DNA of 64,000 nucleotides from Bordetella pseudohinzii (GCF_000657795.2 NZ_JHEP02000004.1:248001-312000), one strand, 5' to 3'. Shown: positions 8,880 through 18,833, counted from the stretch's first letter. Notes: generated by a model not told the origin, from the sequence alone. Made by a program: numbers and translations.

Positions 8880-9509
8880 TCAGGGCAGGCGATGCTCGAT
8901 GGCGTATTTGATGAGCTCGGCCTGGCCTTCGATGCCCAGCTTGCGTTTGAGGTTCTGGCGGTGGGTCTCCACCGTGCGCACGGAAAGATTGAGCGCCTGG
9001 GCGATCTGCTTGTTGGCCTGTCCCAGGCCGATGTGGCGCAGGATTTCGCGCTCGCGCTGGGTGAGCAGGGAGGCCGGCGCGCAGCTCTGGGCCAGCTTCA
9101 TGGCCACGCGCGCGCTGAAATAATTGCGTCCGGCGGACACGGTCTTGATGGCCGTGAGGATGTCTTCGGCGGGCTCGTCCTTGAGCAGATAGCCGCGCGC
9201 GCCGGCGCGCACGGCCTGCAGCATGTACTCGACGTTGTCGTGCATGGACAGGATGAGGACCGCGATCTGCGGATAGCGCTCGTGCAGCAGCCTGGCCAGC
9301 TCCAGGCCGTCTATGCCGCGCATATAGAGATCGAGCAGCACCAGGTCGGGCAGCTCATGGGGCGGGCAGCGGGCCAGCAGGTCGAGGGCGGCCTGGGCGT
9401 TGTCGGCCTCGCCGACGACGGTGAGCCAGGGGTGGGATTCAAGATGCAGCTTCAGGCCATCGCGCACAAGGGCGTGATCGTCGATCAGCAGGATACGCGA
9501 AGGGGTCAT
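8880..9509 (-). CDS. NarL/LuxR-type two-component response regulator
   Basis: 209 residues: receiver domain with acidic pair D10/D11, phospho-acceptor D60 (DLVLLDLYM) and K109-like LLKD, then a LuxR helix-turn-helix (LTQREREILRHIGLGQANKQIAQALNLSVRTVETHRQNLKRKL, about 150-195). The start overlaps the kinase stop by 4 bp (ATGA at 9506-9509), so the two are translationally coupled. The likely target is the divergent cstA-ybdD unit and its own operon, through the palindrome at 10975-10984. Confidence 0.93.
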   Translation of the reverse strand: MTPSRILLIDDHALVRDGLKLHLESHPWLTVVGEADNAQAALDLLARCPPHELPDLVLLDLYMRGIDGLELARLLHERYPQIAVLILSMHDNVEYMLQAVRAGARGYLLKDEPAEDILTAIKTVSAGRNYFSARVAMKLAQSCAPASLLTQREREILRHIGLGQANKQIAQALNLSVRTVETHRQNLKRKLGIEGQAELIKYAIEHRLP

Positions 9510-10897
9510 GCAAAGGCCTCCTTGACGGCCGCGCGCGGCAGCCGGGCATGCAGCGTCGTGCCTTGCCGGCCGCTCTGGATGAAAAGCTCTCCGCCCAGGG
9601 CCGCCATGCGTTCATTCATATTGTGCAAGCCGATGCCGTCGCGCGGATCGTCGCGCACGGCGTGCAGATCAAAACCGCGGCCATCGTCGTGGATGATGAG
9701 TTCGGTCTGCCCGGGCGCGTAGCGCAGGCGCATCTCGACATGGTTGGCCTGCGCATGGCGCAAGGCATTGGCCAGCGCCTCTTGCGCCAGGCGGAAGAAG
9801 GCCGTGGCCTGGTTTTCGGGCAGGGGTTCGGGCGCGCCCTCCACCCGCAGCCGCGCATCCAGCGGACCCCGCGGCGTTTCCCAGCGTTCGCGCGTGAGAT
9901 GCTCCAGCGCGGCCGGCAGCCCCAGGTCATCCAGCAGCGTGGGGCGCAGATTGTGCGAGATGCGGCGCACCTCGCCCACGGCGCCGTTCAGGCGGCCCAG
10001 GGCGCCGTCGAGCAGCGGGTCGACGGTGTGCGCGGCGTCGGCGGGCGCGCGTTTCAGGCGCGCCCGCGCCGCCTCCAGCTGCAGCTTGATGGACACCAGC
10101 ACCTGGCTCAATCCGTCGTGCAGCTCGCGCGACAGGCGGGCGCGCTCGTCTTCCTGGCTGCGCACCACCTGGCGCGCCAGCAGGCGCAGCTTGGCATCGG
10201 ATTGGCGGTGGTCGCTGATGTTCAGCGCCAGGCCGCAGACCGCCACGAACACCAGGCAAAGCGCCGAAATGCCGCCCACCCAGCGGATCATTTCGCTGAT
10301 GCTGCTCTGCACGGCCGCGTCGACCTGGGCCAGCGTCTGCTGGACATCGTCGATATAGATGCCGGTGCCTATCATCCAGCCCCAGGGCTGGATTTCCATG
10401 ACATAGCCCAGCTTGCGCACCGTCTCGTGCACGGAGGGTTTTTCCCAGAGATAGCGGATGGGGCTGCCGGCCGCGCCGCCGGCGTGGGCGGCGGCCAGCA
10501 GGTCCTGGATGACCCAATTGCCGTCGCGGTCGCGCATCTCGTGCAGATTGCGTCCGACCAATTCGGGCTGACGCGGGTGCATCAGGCTTATGCCCTGCAT
10601 GCTGTAGACAAAGAAGTAGCCGTCGCGGTCGAACTCCATCTTGGACAGCGTCTCCAGGGCGCGGGCGCGCGCCTCGGGCGTGTCCGGCCCGTGCAGGAGC
10701 GGCGCGATGGCGCTGTAGGCCAGCCGCACATAGTGGCGCAGCTCGGCCTCCTTGGTGTCTATCCAGGCCGCGCGCAGGACTTCTTTCTGGTGCCGCGCGA
10801 GCTCCAGCGTCTGCATGGTGATGCCCAGGGCGATGGCGCTGACGGCCGCCAGCAGGGGGACGACCGCCAGCAGGAGGATCTTGGATCGGAGTTTCAT
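9506..10897 (-). CDS. Sensor histidine kinase with extracytoplasmic single Cache domain
   Basis: 463 residues from the ATG at 10897. TM1 (about 6-28), a periplasmic sCache_2-type domain with DGYFFVYSMQGISLMHP, LVGRNLHEMRD and PWGWMIGTGIYIDDV, TM2 (about 205-228), a HisKA_3 dimerisation/phosphoacceptor segment with RELHDGLSQ, and a HATPase with NALRHAQA, HDDGRGFD and GIGLHNMNERM. sCache_2 domains usually bind small carboxylates. An earlier in-frame ATG (10930) would add 11 residues; the chosen start gives a cleaner membrane N-terminus. The pairing with cstA suggests pyruvate or a related nutrient as signal; this is inference. Confidence 0.9.
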   Translation of the reverse strand: MKLRSKILLLAVVPLLAAVSAIALGITMQTLELARHQKEVLRAAWIDTKEAELRHYVRLAYSAIAPLLHGPDTPEARARALETLSKMEFDRDGYFFVYSMQGISLMHPRQPELVGRNLHEMRDRDGNWVIQDLLAAAHAGGAAGSPIRYLWEKPSVHETVRKLGYVMEIQPWGWMIGTGIYIDDVQQTLAQVDAAVQSSISEMIRWVGGISALCLVFVAVCGLALNISDHRQSDAKLRLLARQVVRSQEDERARLSRELHDGLSQVLVSIKLQLEAARARLKRAPADAAHTVDPLLDGALGRLNGAVGEVRRISHNLRPTLLDDLGLPAALEHLTRERWETPRGPLDARLRVEGAPEPLPENQATAFFRLAQEALANALRHAQANHVEMRLRYAPGQTELIIHDDGRGFDLHAVRDDPRDGIGLHNMNERMAALGGELFIQSGRQGTTLHARLPRAAVKEAFA

Positions 10898-10974
10898 GGG
10901 GGGCGGGGCAGGGATTGCTTTTTCGGGCATTTTCGCCGAAATTGGGGAACCGCTTGGGAAGGTGCTGCGTCCCC

Positions 10975-10990
10975 ACTACGTAGTAGTACT
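10975..10990. promoter_or_regulatory. Palindromic operator candidate between the kinase gene and cstA
   Basis: ACTACGTAGT (10975-10984) is a perfect 10-bp palindrome immediately followed by AGTACT (10985-10990), itself a palindrome. It is the only obvious symmetric element in the 260-bp divergent gap. LuxR/NarL-type regulators bind short palindromes of this kind; assignment to the regulator at 8880-9509 is inferred. Confidence 0.45.
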
Positions 10991-11157
10991 TAGCCGGACT
11001 GCGTAATGGCGCGCTTGTCTGCCGTGCCGCGAATGGAAATACTATTGCCCGCCCGAACCGGGCGGGCGGCCTATCGGCCGCTCCATGACAACACAGCAGG
11101 CAAGGCAGACCCGCCTCACGGATCGACAGATCGCGATCAGCCTGCAGGAGGAGCTCT

Positions 11158-13245
11158 ATGCATACCAGCAAGGGACTGGGCCAGCATTTGGTCTGGGTGG
11201 CCGTGGCGATACTGGGCGCGTTCGCGCTCGGCACCGTCGCTCTGGCCCGTGGCGAGACCGTCAATGCGCTTTGGGTGGTGATCGCCGCCGTCTGCGTTTA
11301 TCTCATCGCCTATCGCTATTACAGCCGTTTCATTGCCGACAAGGTGTTCCAGCTCGACGGCACGCGGATGACGCCGGCCTGGAAGTACAACGACGGCCTG
11401 GACTACGTGCCCACCAACAAGCACGTGCTGTTCGGCCACCACTTTGCCGCCATCGCTGGCGCCGGCCCCCTGGTCGGGCCCGTGCTGGCCGCCCAGATGG
11501 GCTATCTGCCCGGCATGCTGTGGATCCTGGCCGGCGTGGTCTTCGCCGGCGCGGTGCAGGATTTCACCATCCTGTTCATCTCCACGCGCCGCGACGGCCG
11601 GTCGCTGGGCGAATTGGTCAGGGAAGAACTGGGCACCGTCCCGGGCGTGATCGCGCTGTTCGGCGCTTTCATGATCATGGTCATCATCCTGGCGGTGCTG
11701 GCCCTCATCGTGGTCAAGGCCCTGACGCACTCGCCCTGGGGGACTTTCACCGTCGCCGCCACCGTGCCCATCGCCATTTTCATGGGGATCTACCTGCGCT
11801 ATATCCGGCCCGGCCGCATCGGCGAGATCTCCGTCGTCGGCTTCGTGCTGCTCATGGCCGCCATTATCTTCGGCCAGAATGTCGCCGAAAGCCCGACCTG
11901 GGCGCCGCACTTCGACTTCGACGGCGTGGGCCTGACCTGGGTGCTGATCGGCTACGGCTTCGTTGCCGCCGTGCTGCCCGTGTGGCTGCTGCTCGCTCCG
12001 CGCGACTACCTGTCGACCTTCCTGAAGATCGGCACCATCGTCGGCCTGGCCATCGGCATCCTGTTCGTGGCCCCGGACCTGAAGATGCCGGCGCTGACGA
12101 AGTTCGTCGACGGCTCCGGCCCGGTGTGGTCGGGCAATCTCTTCCCCTTCCTGTTCATCACCATCGCCTGCGGCGCGGTGTCGGGCTTTCATGCGCTCAT
12201 CTCCTCGGGCACCACGCCCAAGCTGATCGAGAACGAAACCCAGGCCCGCTATATCGGCTACGGCGGCATGCTGATGGAGTCCTTCGTGGCCATCATGGCC
12301 CTGGTCGCCGCCTGCGTGATCGAACCGGGCATCTACTACGCCATGAACAGCCCGGCCGCCGTGATCGGCACCACGCCGGACCAGGTGGCCCAGGTCGTCT
12401 CCAGCTGGGGCTTCGTGATCACGCCGGCCGAGCTGGTCCAGACGGCCAAGGACGTCGGCGAGAGCACCATCATCTCGCGCGCCGGCGGCGCGCCCACGCT
12501 GGCCGTGGGCATGGCGCACATCCTGCACCAGGCGCTGGGCGGCCCGTCCATGATGGCTTTCTGGTATCACTTCGCCATCCTGTTCGAGGCCTTGTTCATC
12601 CTGACGGCCGTGGATGCCGGCACCCGCGCGGGCCGCTTCATGCTGCAGGATCTGCTGGGCACCTTCGTGCCCTCGCTCAAGCGCACCGAGTCCCTGCCGG
12701 CCAACCTGATCGCCACCGGCCTGTGCGTGGCGGCCTGGGGCTACTTCCTGCACCAGGGCGTGGTCGATCCGCTGGGCGGCATCAATACGCTGTGGCCGCT
12801 GTTCGGCATCGCCAACCAGATGCTGGCCGCCGTGGCGCTGATGCTGGGCACGGTGGTGCTGTTCAAGATGAAGCGCGACCGCTACGCCTGGGTCACCATC
12901 CTGCCGACCATCTGGCTGCTGGCCTGCACGCTGACCGCCGGCTGGCTGAAGATCTTCGACACGGATCCCAAGGTGAGCTTCCTGGCGCATGCCTCCAAGT
13001 ACAACGCCGCCATCGCCGAAGGCAAGGTCCTGGCGCCGGCCAAGTCCTTGCAGGAGATGGGCCGCGTGGTCCTGAACGACTACATCAACGCCGGCCTGTG
13101 CGGCATCTTCATGCTGGTGGTGCTCAGCGTGGTGGTCTTCGGCATCCGCTCGGTGATCCGCGCGCGCGGCAGCAACAAGCCCACCGCCCAGGAAACGCCG
13201 TATCAACCCATGCCCGCCACGCCCGCCGCGGCGAGCTCGCACTGA
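11158..13245 (+). CDS. cstA: Carbon starvation protein A (CstA family transporter)
   Basis: 695 residues, close to E. coli CstA (701), with about 16-18 hydrophobic segments. Typical blocks: [81 protein letters not shown] and [19 protein letters not shown]. The family imports peptides and/or pyruvate in carbon-limited cells. A strong ribosome site AGGAGGAG precedes the ATG by about 7 bp. Followed 13 bp later by ybdD, and divergent from a Cache-type two-component system that is the likely regulator. Confidence 0.96.
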   Translation: MHTSKGLGQHLVWVAVAILGAFALGTVALARGETVNALWVVIAAVCVYLIAYRYYSRFIADKVFQLDGTRMTPAWKYNDGLDYVPTNKHVLFGHHFAAIAGAGPLVGPVLAAQMGYLPGMLWILAGVVFAGAVQDFTILFISTRRDGRSLGELVREELGTVPGVIALFGAFMIMVIILAVLALIVVKALTHSPWGTFTVAATVPIAIFMGIYLRYIRPGRIGEISVVGFVLLMAAIIFGQNVAESPTWAPHFDFDGVGLTWVLIGYGFVAAVLPVWLLLAPRDYLSTFLKIGTIVGLAIGILFVAPDLKMPALTKFVDGSGPVWSGNLFPFLFITIACGAVSGFHALISSGTTPKLIENETQARYIGYGGMLMESFVAIMALVAACVIEPGIYYAMNSPAAVIGTTPDQVAQVVSSWGFVITPAELVQTAKDVGESTIISRAGGAPTLAVGMAHILHQALGGPSMMAFWYHFAILFEALFILTAVDAGTRAGRFMLQDLLGTFVPSLKRTESLPANLIATGLCVAAWGYFLHQGVVDPLGGINTLWPLFGIANQMLAAVALMLGTVVLFKMKRDRYAWVTILPTIWLLACTLTAGWLKIFDTDPKVSFLAHASKYNAAIAEGKVLAPAKSLQEMGRVVLNDYINAGLCGIFMLVVLSVVVFGIRSVIRARGSNKPTAQETPYQPMPATPAAASSH

Positions 13246-13258
13246 CAGGGAGGCGCAT

Positions 13259-13471
13259 ATGCTATTTGCCAACATGGGCCAGGCGGCCAGCACCGCCGGC
13301 CGCTACCTGGGCCAGACGCTGCGTTTGATGGTCGGCGTGCCCGACTACCAGAACTATGTCGAGCATATGCGCCGCACGCATCCCGACCAGGAGCCGATGA
13401 GTTACGAAGCGTTCTTCCGCGAGCGGCAGAGCGCCCGTTACGGCGGCGGCAAGCGCATCGCCTGCTGCTGA
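13259..13471 (+). CDS. ybdD: YbdD/YjiX family small protein
   Basis: 70 residues with the family signature [45 protein letters not shown]. YbdD is a small soluble protein found behind cstA or its homologue and thought to assist the transporter. The gene starts 13 bp after cstA, behind GGGAGG, and is clearly cotranscribed. The C-terminal double cysteine is typical. Confidence 0.93.
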   Translation: MLFANMGQAASTAGRYLGQTLRLMVGVPDYQNYVEHMRRTHPDQEPMSYEAFFRERQSARYGGGKRIACC

Positions 13472-13496
13472 ACGGCGCCGGCGCCAGGACGGCCTG

Positions 13497-13961
13497 TCAC
13501 CCTCGGGGCGACGGCTGGCCTGGCGTTTTTATTTTGCGCATCACGATGTGCGAGCAGATCTCGCGCACGCCGTGCACGCGATTGAGCTTGTCCACCACGA
13601 AGCCCGAAAACGCCTGCAGGTCCGCCGTGCGCACTTGCAGGATGTAGTTGCTGGCGCCGGTCACGATGCTGGCTTCGCGCACCTCGGGCCAGTCGGCCAG
13701 ATGGGCCACGAAGGCCTCGTGCCAGCCCGGCTGGGATTGATCCAGGCTGACATGCACGATGGCCTCGAAGGGCTGGCCCGTGCGCGCCGGATCCACGATG
13801 GCCTGATAGCCCAGGATGACGCCGCTGTCTTCCAGTGCGCGCAGCCGCCGCAGACAGGCCGATGGCGAGAGCGCCACGCGCTCGGCCAGTTGCTGGTTGC
13901 TTAACCGTCCCTCTTTCTGCAGCAGGGCCAGCATCTTGAGATCTATCGTGTCCAAGGTCAT
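13497..13961 (-). CDS. Lrp/AsnC-family transcriptional regulator (KynR-like)
   Basis: 154 residues: N-terminal helix-turn-helix (LDTIDLKMLALLQKEGRLSNQQLAERVALSPSACLRRLRALE) and a C-terminal RAM ligand-binding domain. It is divergent from kynU, the arrangement seen for the kynurenine-responsive regulator KynR of betaproteobacteria, so control of kynurenine breakdown is likely. The ATG at 13961 is preferred over an in-frame TTG at 13991, which would add ten residues with no family similarity. A small palindrome overlaps this start. Confidence 0.85.
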   Translation of the reverse strand: MTLDTIDLKMLALLQKEGRLSNQQLAERVALSPSACLRRLRALEDSGVILGYQAIVDPARTGQPFEAIVHVSLDQSQPGWHEAFVAHLADWPEVREASIVTGASNYILQVRTADLQAFSGFVVDKLNRVHGVREICSHIVMRKIKTPGQPSPRG

Positions 13962-13972
13962 ATTTCGAATAT
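13960..13972. promoter_or_regulatory. Palindrome overlapping the start of the Lrp-type regulator gene
   Basis: ATATT-TCG-AATAT lies at the start codon of the regulator and within the AT-richer gap before kynU. Lrp/AsnC proteins bind AT-rich symmetric sites and usually repress themselves, so this could be an autoregulatory site; binding is inferred. Confidence 0.35.
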
Positions 13973-14102
13973 CTTGCGAATTTGTCTCCAATGTCTCGCA
14001 TAATCATGCAAAAAAGCGCGGTTGTCATGGGGAATTTGCAATGCAGGCCGGACGGGCCGCTGCTAGTATGAAGCTCCCCCCAAGCTTCTTGTTCCGACGA
14101 AT

Positions 14103-15341
14103 ATGCGCACCCGTGACGAATGCGTGGCCGCTGACCAGGCCGATGTCCTGGCGCCCCTGAAGGCGCAGTTTTCGCTGCCGCCCGGGGTGCTGTATCTCGA
14201 TGGCAATTCCCTGGGCGCCAAGCCGCGCGCGGCGGATGCGCGCGCCCAGGCCGTGGTGGGCGAGCAATGGGGCCAGGGGCTGATCCGCAGCTGGAACAGC
14301 GCCGGATGGTTCGATCTGCCGGCCCGGCTGGGCGCCAAGCTGGCCCCGCTGCTGGGCGTGCCTGGCCAGGAGGTGGTGGTCACCGACAGCACCTCGCTCA
14401 ATCTGTTCAAGGTGCTGGCCGCGGCCTTGCGCCTCCAGGGTTCGCGGCGCGTCATCGTTTCCGAGCGCGACAACTTCCCCACCGATCTCTACATGATCGA
14501 AGGGATGATGGATTTCCTGGACCGGGGGTATGAGCTGCGCCTGATCGATGAGCAGCTGTCGCTGGCCGACGCGCTGGACGACCGGGTAGCCGCGGTCGTG
14601 CTGTCGCATGTCAATTATCGCAGCGGGGCGATGTACGACATGGCGGCCGTGTCGGCGCAGGCCCATGCGCATGGCGCGCTCATCATCTGGGACCTGGCTC
14701 ACGCCGCTGGCGCCGTGCCGCTGGCCCTGGCGGCCGATGGCGCGGACTTCGCGGTTGGCTGCACCTATAAATACCTCAATGGCGGGCCGGGCTCGCCCGC
14801 CTTTCTGTGGGTGGCGCCGCGCCACCAGAACGCCTTCTGGCAGCCGCTGTCCGGCTGGTGGAGCCATAAGCGGCCCTTCGCCATGTCGGACCGCTATGAA
14901 CCGGCCGAGGGCATACGCCGCTATCTCTGCGGCACCCAGCCCATCACCTCGCTGGCGCTGGTCGAATGCGGCCTTGACATCGCCGCGCAGGCCGATATGG
15001 CCGAGGTCCGGCGCAAGTCCCTGGCGCTGGGCGACCTGTTCATCGAGCTTGTGCGCACGCGCTGCGCCGCCCATCCGCTCACGCTCATCACGCCCCAGGC
15101 GCATGTCCGGCGCGGCAGCCACGTGAGCTTTCGCCATCCGGAAGGCTATGCCGTCATGCAGGCGCTGATCGCGCGCGGCGTGATTGGCGACTATCGCGAG
15201 CCCGAGGTGCTGCGTTTCGGCCTGACGCCGCTCTACCTGGGCTATGCCGATGTCTGGGACGCGGTGGAGATCCTGCGCGAGGTGCTGGACACGCGCGCCT
15301 GGGACCAGCCGGCGTTTCGGGAGCGGGCCGCGGTGACCTGA
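14103..15341 (+). CDS. kynU: Kynureninase
   Basis: 412 residues, PLP enzyme that cleaves kynurenine or 3-hydroxykynurenine to anthranilate or 3-hydroxyanthranilate plus alanine. Visible: [13 protein letters not shown] near the start, [15 protein letters not shown] for phosphate binding, [27 protein letters not shown] (PLP aspartate), and the Schiff-base lysine K223 in [15 protein letters not shown], followed by GWWSH. kynA and kynB, often in the same operon, are not present here, so the gene is a single-gene unit in this window. Divergent from an Lrp-type regulator. Confidence 0.96.
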   Translation: MRTRDECVAADQADVLAPLKAQFSLPPGVLYLDGNSLGAKPRAADARAQAVVGEQWGQGLIRSWNSAGWFDLPARLGAKLAPLLGVPGQEVVVTDSTSLNLFKVLAAALRLQGSRRVIVSERDNFPTDLYMIEGMMDFLDRGYELRLIDEQLSLADALDDRVAAVVLSHVNYRSGAMYDMAAVSAQAHAHGALIIWDLAHAAGAVPLALAADGADFAVGCTYKYLNGGPGSPAFLWVAPRHQNAFWQPLSGWWSHKRPFAMSDRYEPAEGIRRYLCGTQPITSLALVECGLDIAAQADMAEVRRKSLALGDLFIELVRTRCAAHPLTLITPQAHVRRGSHVSFRHPEGYAVMQALIARGVIGDYREPEVLRFGLTPLYLGYADVWDAVEILREVLDTRAWDQPAFRERAAVT

Positions 15342-15447
15342 GCCGCGCCGCCCTATGCCCGCATTAGCTGAAAACTATTAGAAATCCCGTTTCTGATGAA
15401 CTATCATATGGGTCTACGCCTTATTGTTCCGTAATTCCGACTTTTCC

Positions 15448-15960
15448 ATGGCCTTGCTTCCCATCCTCCGCTATCCCGATCCTCGCCTGCACAAGGTGGC
15501 CAAGCCGGTCGCGGTCGTGGACGACCGCATCCGCCAGCTCGTCAAGGACATGGCCGAAACCATGTACGACGCGCCGGGCGTGGGGCTGGCCGCCACCCAG
15601 GTCGATGTGCACGAGCGCGTCATCGTCATCGACGTGTCCGAAGAGGGCAACGAGCTGCGCGTGCTCATCAATCCCGAGATCACCTGGAAAAGCGAAGAAC
15701 TGCAGGTCTACGAAGAAGGCTGTCTGTCCGTGCCCGGCGTCTATGACGAGGTCAAGCGCGCCGCCCGCATCCGCTGCAAGGCGCTCGACGCCCAGGGCCA
15801 GCCCTATGAGTTCGAGGCCGAGGGCCTGCTGGCGGTCTGCGTGCAGCACGAGATCGATCACCTGGACGGCAAGGTCTTCGTCGAGTATCTCTCCGTCCTC
15901 AAGCAAAACCGCATCAAGACCCGGCTCAAGAAGGCCGAGCGCGAAGCCGTGCGCGCCTGA
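15448..15960 (+). CDS. def: Peptide deformylase
   Basis: 170 residues with all three metal/catalytic motifs of type I deformylase: [16 protein letters not shown] (metal cysteine) and HEIDHLDG (two metal histidines and catalytic glutamate). It removes the formyl group from nascent proteins and is paired with fmt as in most proteobacteria. The ATG at 15448 gives [16 protein letters not shown], the standard N-terminus. A terminator-like hairpin separates it from fmt. Confidence 0.97.
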   Translation: MALLPILRYPDPRLHKVAKPVAVVDDRIRQLVKDMAETMYDAPGVGLAATQVDVHERVIVIDVSEEGNELRVLINPEITWKSEELQVYEEGCLSVPGVYDEVKRAARIRCKALDAQGQPYEFEAEGLLAVCVQHEIDHLDGKVFVEYLSVLKQNRIKTRLKKAEREAVRA

Positions 15961-15980
15961 CGGCCCCGCCGCCGCATGAG

Positions 15981-16009
15981 GCCCGCCTGACGGCGGGCTT
16001 TGTGTTTTG
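15981..16009 (+). terminator. Intrinsic terminator between def and fmt
   Basis: The stem GCCCGCC-TGAC-GGCGGGC is followed by TTTGTGTTTT. It lies 20 bp after the def stop, so at least part of def transcription should end here and fmt may have its own promoter or depend on read-through. Confidence 0.75.
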
Positions 16010-16057
16010 CGGCGCCGGTTTCACAATACGCTTTTGCCTCACTCTGGAAGTTTCCCC

Positions 16058-16990
16058 ATGCGCCTCGTCTTCGCCGGCACGCCGGATTTCGCCCGCCTGG
16101 CCCTGCAGGCCCTCCTGGCCGCCGGCCATGAGATTCCGCTGGTGCTGACGCAGCCCGACCGGCCCGCCGGACGCGGCCTGAAACTGACGCCCAGCCCCGT
16201 GAAGGCGGCGGCCCTGGCCGCCGGCATCGAGGTGGCCCAGCCGCGCAGCCTGCGCCTGGACGGCCGCTATCCGGACGAAGCCCAGGCCGCCCGGGCCCGC
16301 CTGGCCGAGGTGGCGCCCGATGTCATGGTGGTGGCGGCCTACGGCCTCATCCTGCCGCGCTGGACGCTGGAGCTGCCCGCGCGCGGCTGCCTCAATATCC
16401 ACGCCAGCCTGCTGCCGCGCTGGCGCGGCGCCGCGCCCATCCAGCGCGCCATCGAGGCCGGCGATACGCGCACCGGCGTGACCATCATGCAAATGGACGA
16501 TGGCCTGGATACGGGCGATATGCTGCTTGAGCGCGTGGTGCCCATCGGGCCCGACACGACGGCGGCCGAGCTGCATGATGCGCTGGCCCTGGCCGGCGCC
16601 GAAGCCATCGTGGCCGCGCTGGCGGACCTGGGCAGCCTGGCGCCGCGCAAGCAGCCCGAAACGGGCGTGACCTACGCCGCCAAGCTGGAGAAGGCCGAGG
16701 CGGCGCTCGATCTGGGCCAAAGCGCCGAGTTGCTGGCGCGCCGCATCCGGGCCTTCAATCCGGTGCCGGGCGCCACGGTGCGGCTGCCGGGCCTGGCCGA
16801 TCCGGTCAAGGTCTGGCGCGCGCAGGCGCTGGACGAAGCGGGCGCAGCGGCGCCGGGCACGGTGCTGCGCGCCACCGCCCAAGGCGTGGATCTGGCCACC
16901 GGCCAGGGCGTGCTGCGCCTGCTGGAGCTGCAGAAAGCCGGCGGCAAGCGCCAGCCGGCCGATGTCTTCGTGCGCGGCTGGCAGCCTTAG
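16058..16990 (+). CDS. fmt: Methionyl-tRNA formyltransferase
   Basis: 310 residues: N-terminal formyltransferase domain ([34 protein letters not shown], and [20 protein letters not shown] with the catalytic Asn/His) and a C-terminal OB-like tRNA-binding domain starting near residue 205 ([14 protein letters not shown]). It formylates initiator Met-tRNA. The ATG at 16058 follows GGAAG. The stop codon overlaps the converging PPOX-type gene by 4 bp. In E. coli the next gene is rsmB; here rsmB is 18.8 kb downstream. Confidence 0.97.
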   Translation: MRLVFAGTPDFARLALQALLAAGHEIPLVLTQPDRPAGRGLKLTPSPVKAAALAAGIEVAQPRSLRLDGRYPDEAQAARARLAEVAPDVMVVAAYGLILPRWTLELPARGCLNIHASLLPRWRGAAPIQRAIEAGDTRTGVTIMQMDDGLDTGDMLLERVVPIGPDTTAAELHDALALAGAEAIVAALADLGSLAPRKQPETGVTYAAKLEKAEAALDLGQSAELLARRIRAFNPVPGATVRLPGLADPVKVWRAQALDEAGAAAPGTVLRATAQGVDLATGQGVLRLLELQKAGGKRQPADVFVRGWQP

Positions 16991-17613
16991 TACAAGGTCT
17001 TGCGCGTGCGCTCGGCCAGGTCGCGGTCATAGGCCGCGCCGTCGATGCCGCCGGCGCTCATGTCGGCCAGGATGCGGCCGGTGCTGGGCAGCCGGTCGCG
17101 CGCGATCTGCGTGGCCGGATCCCACAGCCTCGAGCGCACGATGGCCCGGGCGCACTGGAAAAACACCTTCTCGACATGGATGACGAGCACCGAGCGCGGC
17201 GGCTTGCCGTCCATGGCGAAGCGCGCCAGCAGGTCGGGATCCACGCTGATCTGGGCGCGGCCGTTGACGCGCAGCGTCTCGCCCACGCCCGGAATGAGAA
17301 AGAGCAGCGCCACGCGCGGATCGTCGAGCACATTGCGCAGGCTGTCGATGCGGTTGTTGCCGCGCCGGTCGGGCAAGAGCAGGGTGCGTTCATCCTCGAT
17401 CGTCACGAAACCGGCGGGATCGCCGCGCGGCGACGCATCCAGGCCTCCGGGGCCGGCGGTGGCCAGGATGGCGAAGGGCGCGGCCTCGATGAAGGCCCGG
17501 TAGTGCGGATGCACATGATCGACTTCCTTGGCCAGCGAAGGCTGGCCGGGCTCGCCATAGCGTTCGGCGAGGTCCCGGGCGTCGGTGATGAGATAGCGCG
17601 GATCGGGCGTCAT
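16987..17613 (-). CDS. Pyridoxamine 5'-phosphate oxidase-family FMN-binding protein (MSMEG_1061-like)
   Basis: 208 residues with a split-barrel flavin-binding fold: [57 protein letters not shown] and [16 protein letters not shown]. These blocks match the family of pyridoxamine-phosphate-oxidase-like proteins of about 200 residues whose substrate is not known. It is the last gene of a four-gene minus-strand operon (LOG, NTF2-like, HAD, this gene), 9 bp after the HAD gene. Confidence 0.82.
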   Translation of the reverse strand: MTPDPRYLITDARDLAERYGEPGQPSLAKEVDHVHPHYRAFIEAAPFAILATAGPGGLDASPRGDPAGFVTIEDERTLLLPDRRGNNRIDSLRNVLDDPRVALLFLIPGVGETLRVNGRAQISVDPDLLARFAMDGKPPRSVLVIHVEKVFFQCARAIVRSRLWDPATQIARDRLPSTGRILADMSAGGIDGAAYDRDLAERTRKTLY

Positions 17614-17622
17614 GGTCGGGAC

Positions 17623-18258
17623 TCAGGAGGCGGGCAACAAGGAACGGGCAAGCTCGTGGACATTGCTGAAGACCAGGTCGGGGGCGTGTTCACGCAGCGC
17701 GGCCTCGCGGTTATAGCCCCAGGCCACCACGCCGCTGTCCACGCCGACTTTGCGCGCGGCCTCGATGTCGCGGATCTCGTCGCCGATCAGGATGGCCCGC
17801 CTGGCCTCGGTCCGGGTGTCGCGCAGCAGGTGTTCCATCTTGGCGGACTTGCCGAACAGATCGGTGCCGCAGGCATAGTCGGCGATCAGCGCCGCCAGCT
17901 CGGGGCCCAGCACGCGCTGCACATTGGCCGTGGAGTTGGAGCTCACGACGGCCAGGCGCGCGCCGGCGCCGTGCATGGCGCGCAGCGTGGCGTCCACCCC
18001 GGGGAACAGCGTCACCTTGGGGACGGCGTCTTCCATGGCCTGGCGCACGAAGGCCAGGATGGCGGGCGCTTTCCAGATCGGGATGCCCAGCGCCTTCATG
18101 ATTTCGTAGGCATTGTGCTGGCGCAGGCGCGAGCGTTCTTCGGCATCGGGTTTGCGAAAGCCGAATTTTTCAGCCACCTCATGCAGGATGGATTCCATCC
18201 AGGGCAGCGTATCGGCCAGGGTGCCATCGAAATCGAAGGCGACGAGGGTGTACTTCAT
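17623..18258 (-). CDS. HAD-superfamily hydrolase, phosphoglycolate phosphatase-like
   Basis: 211 residues with the HAD motifs in order: I, FDFDGTLADT (nucleophile D9 region); II, VVSSNST; III, lysine in GKSAK; IV, IGDEIRDIEAA. The cap lies between motifs I and II (type C1). Such proteins dephosphorylate small metabolites such as 2-phosphoglycolate; the substrate is not certain. The ATG at 18258 overlaps the upstream stop by 4 bp, indicating translational coupling. Confidence 0.85.
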   Translation of the reverse strand: MKYTLVAFDFDGTLADTLPWMESILHEVAEKFGFRKPDAEERSRLRQHNAYEIMKALGIPIWKAPAILAFVRQAMEDAVPKVTLFPGVDATLRAMHGAGARLAVVSSNSTANVQRVLGPELAALIADYACGTDLFGKSAKMEHLLRDTRTEARRAILIGDEIRDIEAARKVGVDSGVVAWGYNREAALREHAPDLVFSNVHELARSLLPAS

Positions 18259-18833
18259 GCCTGAATCAGGGTGGCCGGGGCGGTCTCGTGGCGCAGCCAA
18301 TGCATCACGGGGGCCAGCGCTTCGATGGGCGGCGCGGCCGCCACGACCCGGGCCGCGTCGGTCCAGGGATAGGGCAGCTGGATCAGCCAGGCGAGCACGG
18401 CTGGCAGGGTCGACGGCGGCAACACTTCCATGACGTCGATGGAGATATTGAGCTGGCGCGCCAGATAGGGCTCGGCCTGGAACAGCCAGTCATAGCGGCC
18501 CGCGCCCACGCGCACCGAGCCGCCGGCCTTCTCGGTCATGCCCACGAACCAGTCGCAGGAAAAGCCCGCCAGGGCCGGCGCCTCGGGCGGCGCGGCCAGG
18601 TAGAAGGTAAAGACGTTTTCGTAGGTCTGCCCGAACTTGCGCACCAAGGTGTCGGTGATGGCCTCCAGGCCCCGCGCCTGCGGCGGGAAGGCGATGGCCT
18701 GGGTGTTCAGGCGCATCTCCAGGACGGCGTCGGTCGCGAAGGCGCGTGTCATATACCACGGCCGATTCTCGTCCTTGGCATGGAAATAATTGCGCAGACA
18801 GTCTGCGGTGGTCGAGGCGGCGGTCTGGATCAT
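18255..18833 (-). CDS. Hypothetical protein, possible NTF2/SnoaL-like fold
   Basis: 192 residues starting MIQTAASTTADCLRNYFHAKDENRPWYMTRAFATDAVLEM. The opening pattern (helix with FHAKDENRP, then FATDAVLEMR) resembles SnoaL/NTF2-like proteins, which form a small cone-shaped cavity, but catalytic residues cannot be assigned. It lies between a LOG-type enzyme and a HAD phosphatase with a 10-bp gap and a 4-bp overlap, so it belongs to their operon. The ATG at 18833 is the first downstream of the LOG stop. Confidence 0.7.
   Translation of the reverse strand: MIQTAASTTADCLRNYFHAKDENRPWYMTRAFATDAVLEMRLNTQAIAFPPQARGLEAITDTLVRKFGQTYENVFTFYLAAPPEAPALAGFSCDWFVGMTEKAGGSVRVGAGRYDWLFQAEPYLARQLNISIDVMEVLPPSTLPAVLAWLIQLPYPWTDAARVVAAAPPIEALAPVMHWLRHETAPATLIQA

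Noticed and set aside
9548-10993. 481-residue plus-strand frame opposite the Cache kinase
   Set aside because: Shadow frame; the minus-strand kinase has all expected domains and its overlap with the regulator gene is typical.
11137-13293. 718-residue open frame on the minus strand opposite cstA
   Set aside because: Its composition (His/Gly/Asp/Gln-rich, no family motifs) is that of an antisense frame of a high-GC gene; the plus-strand CstA protein is unmistakable.
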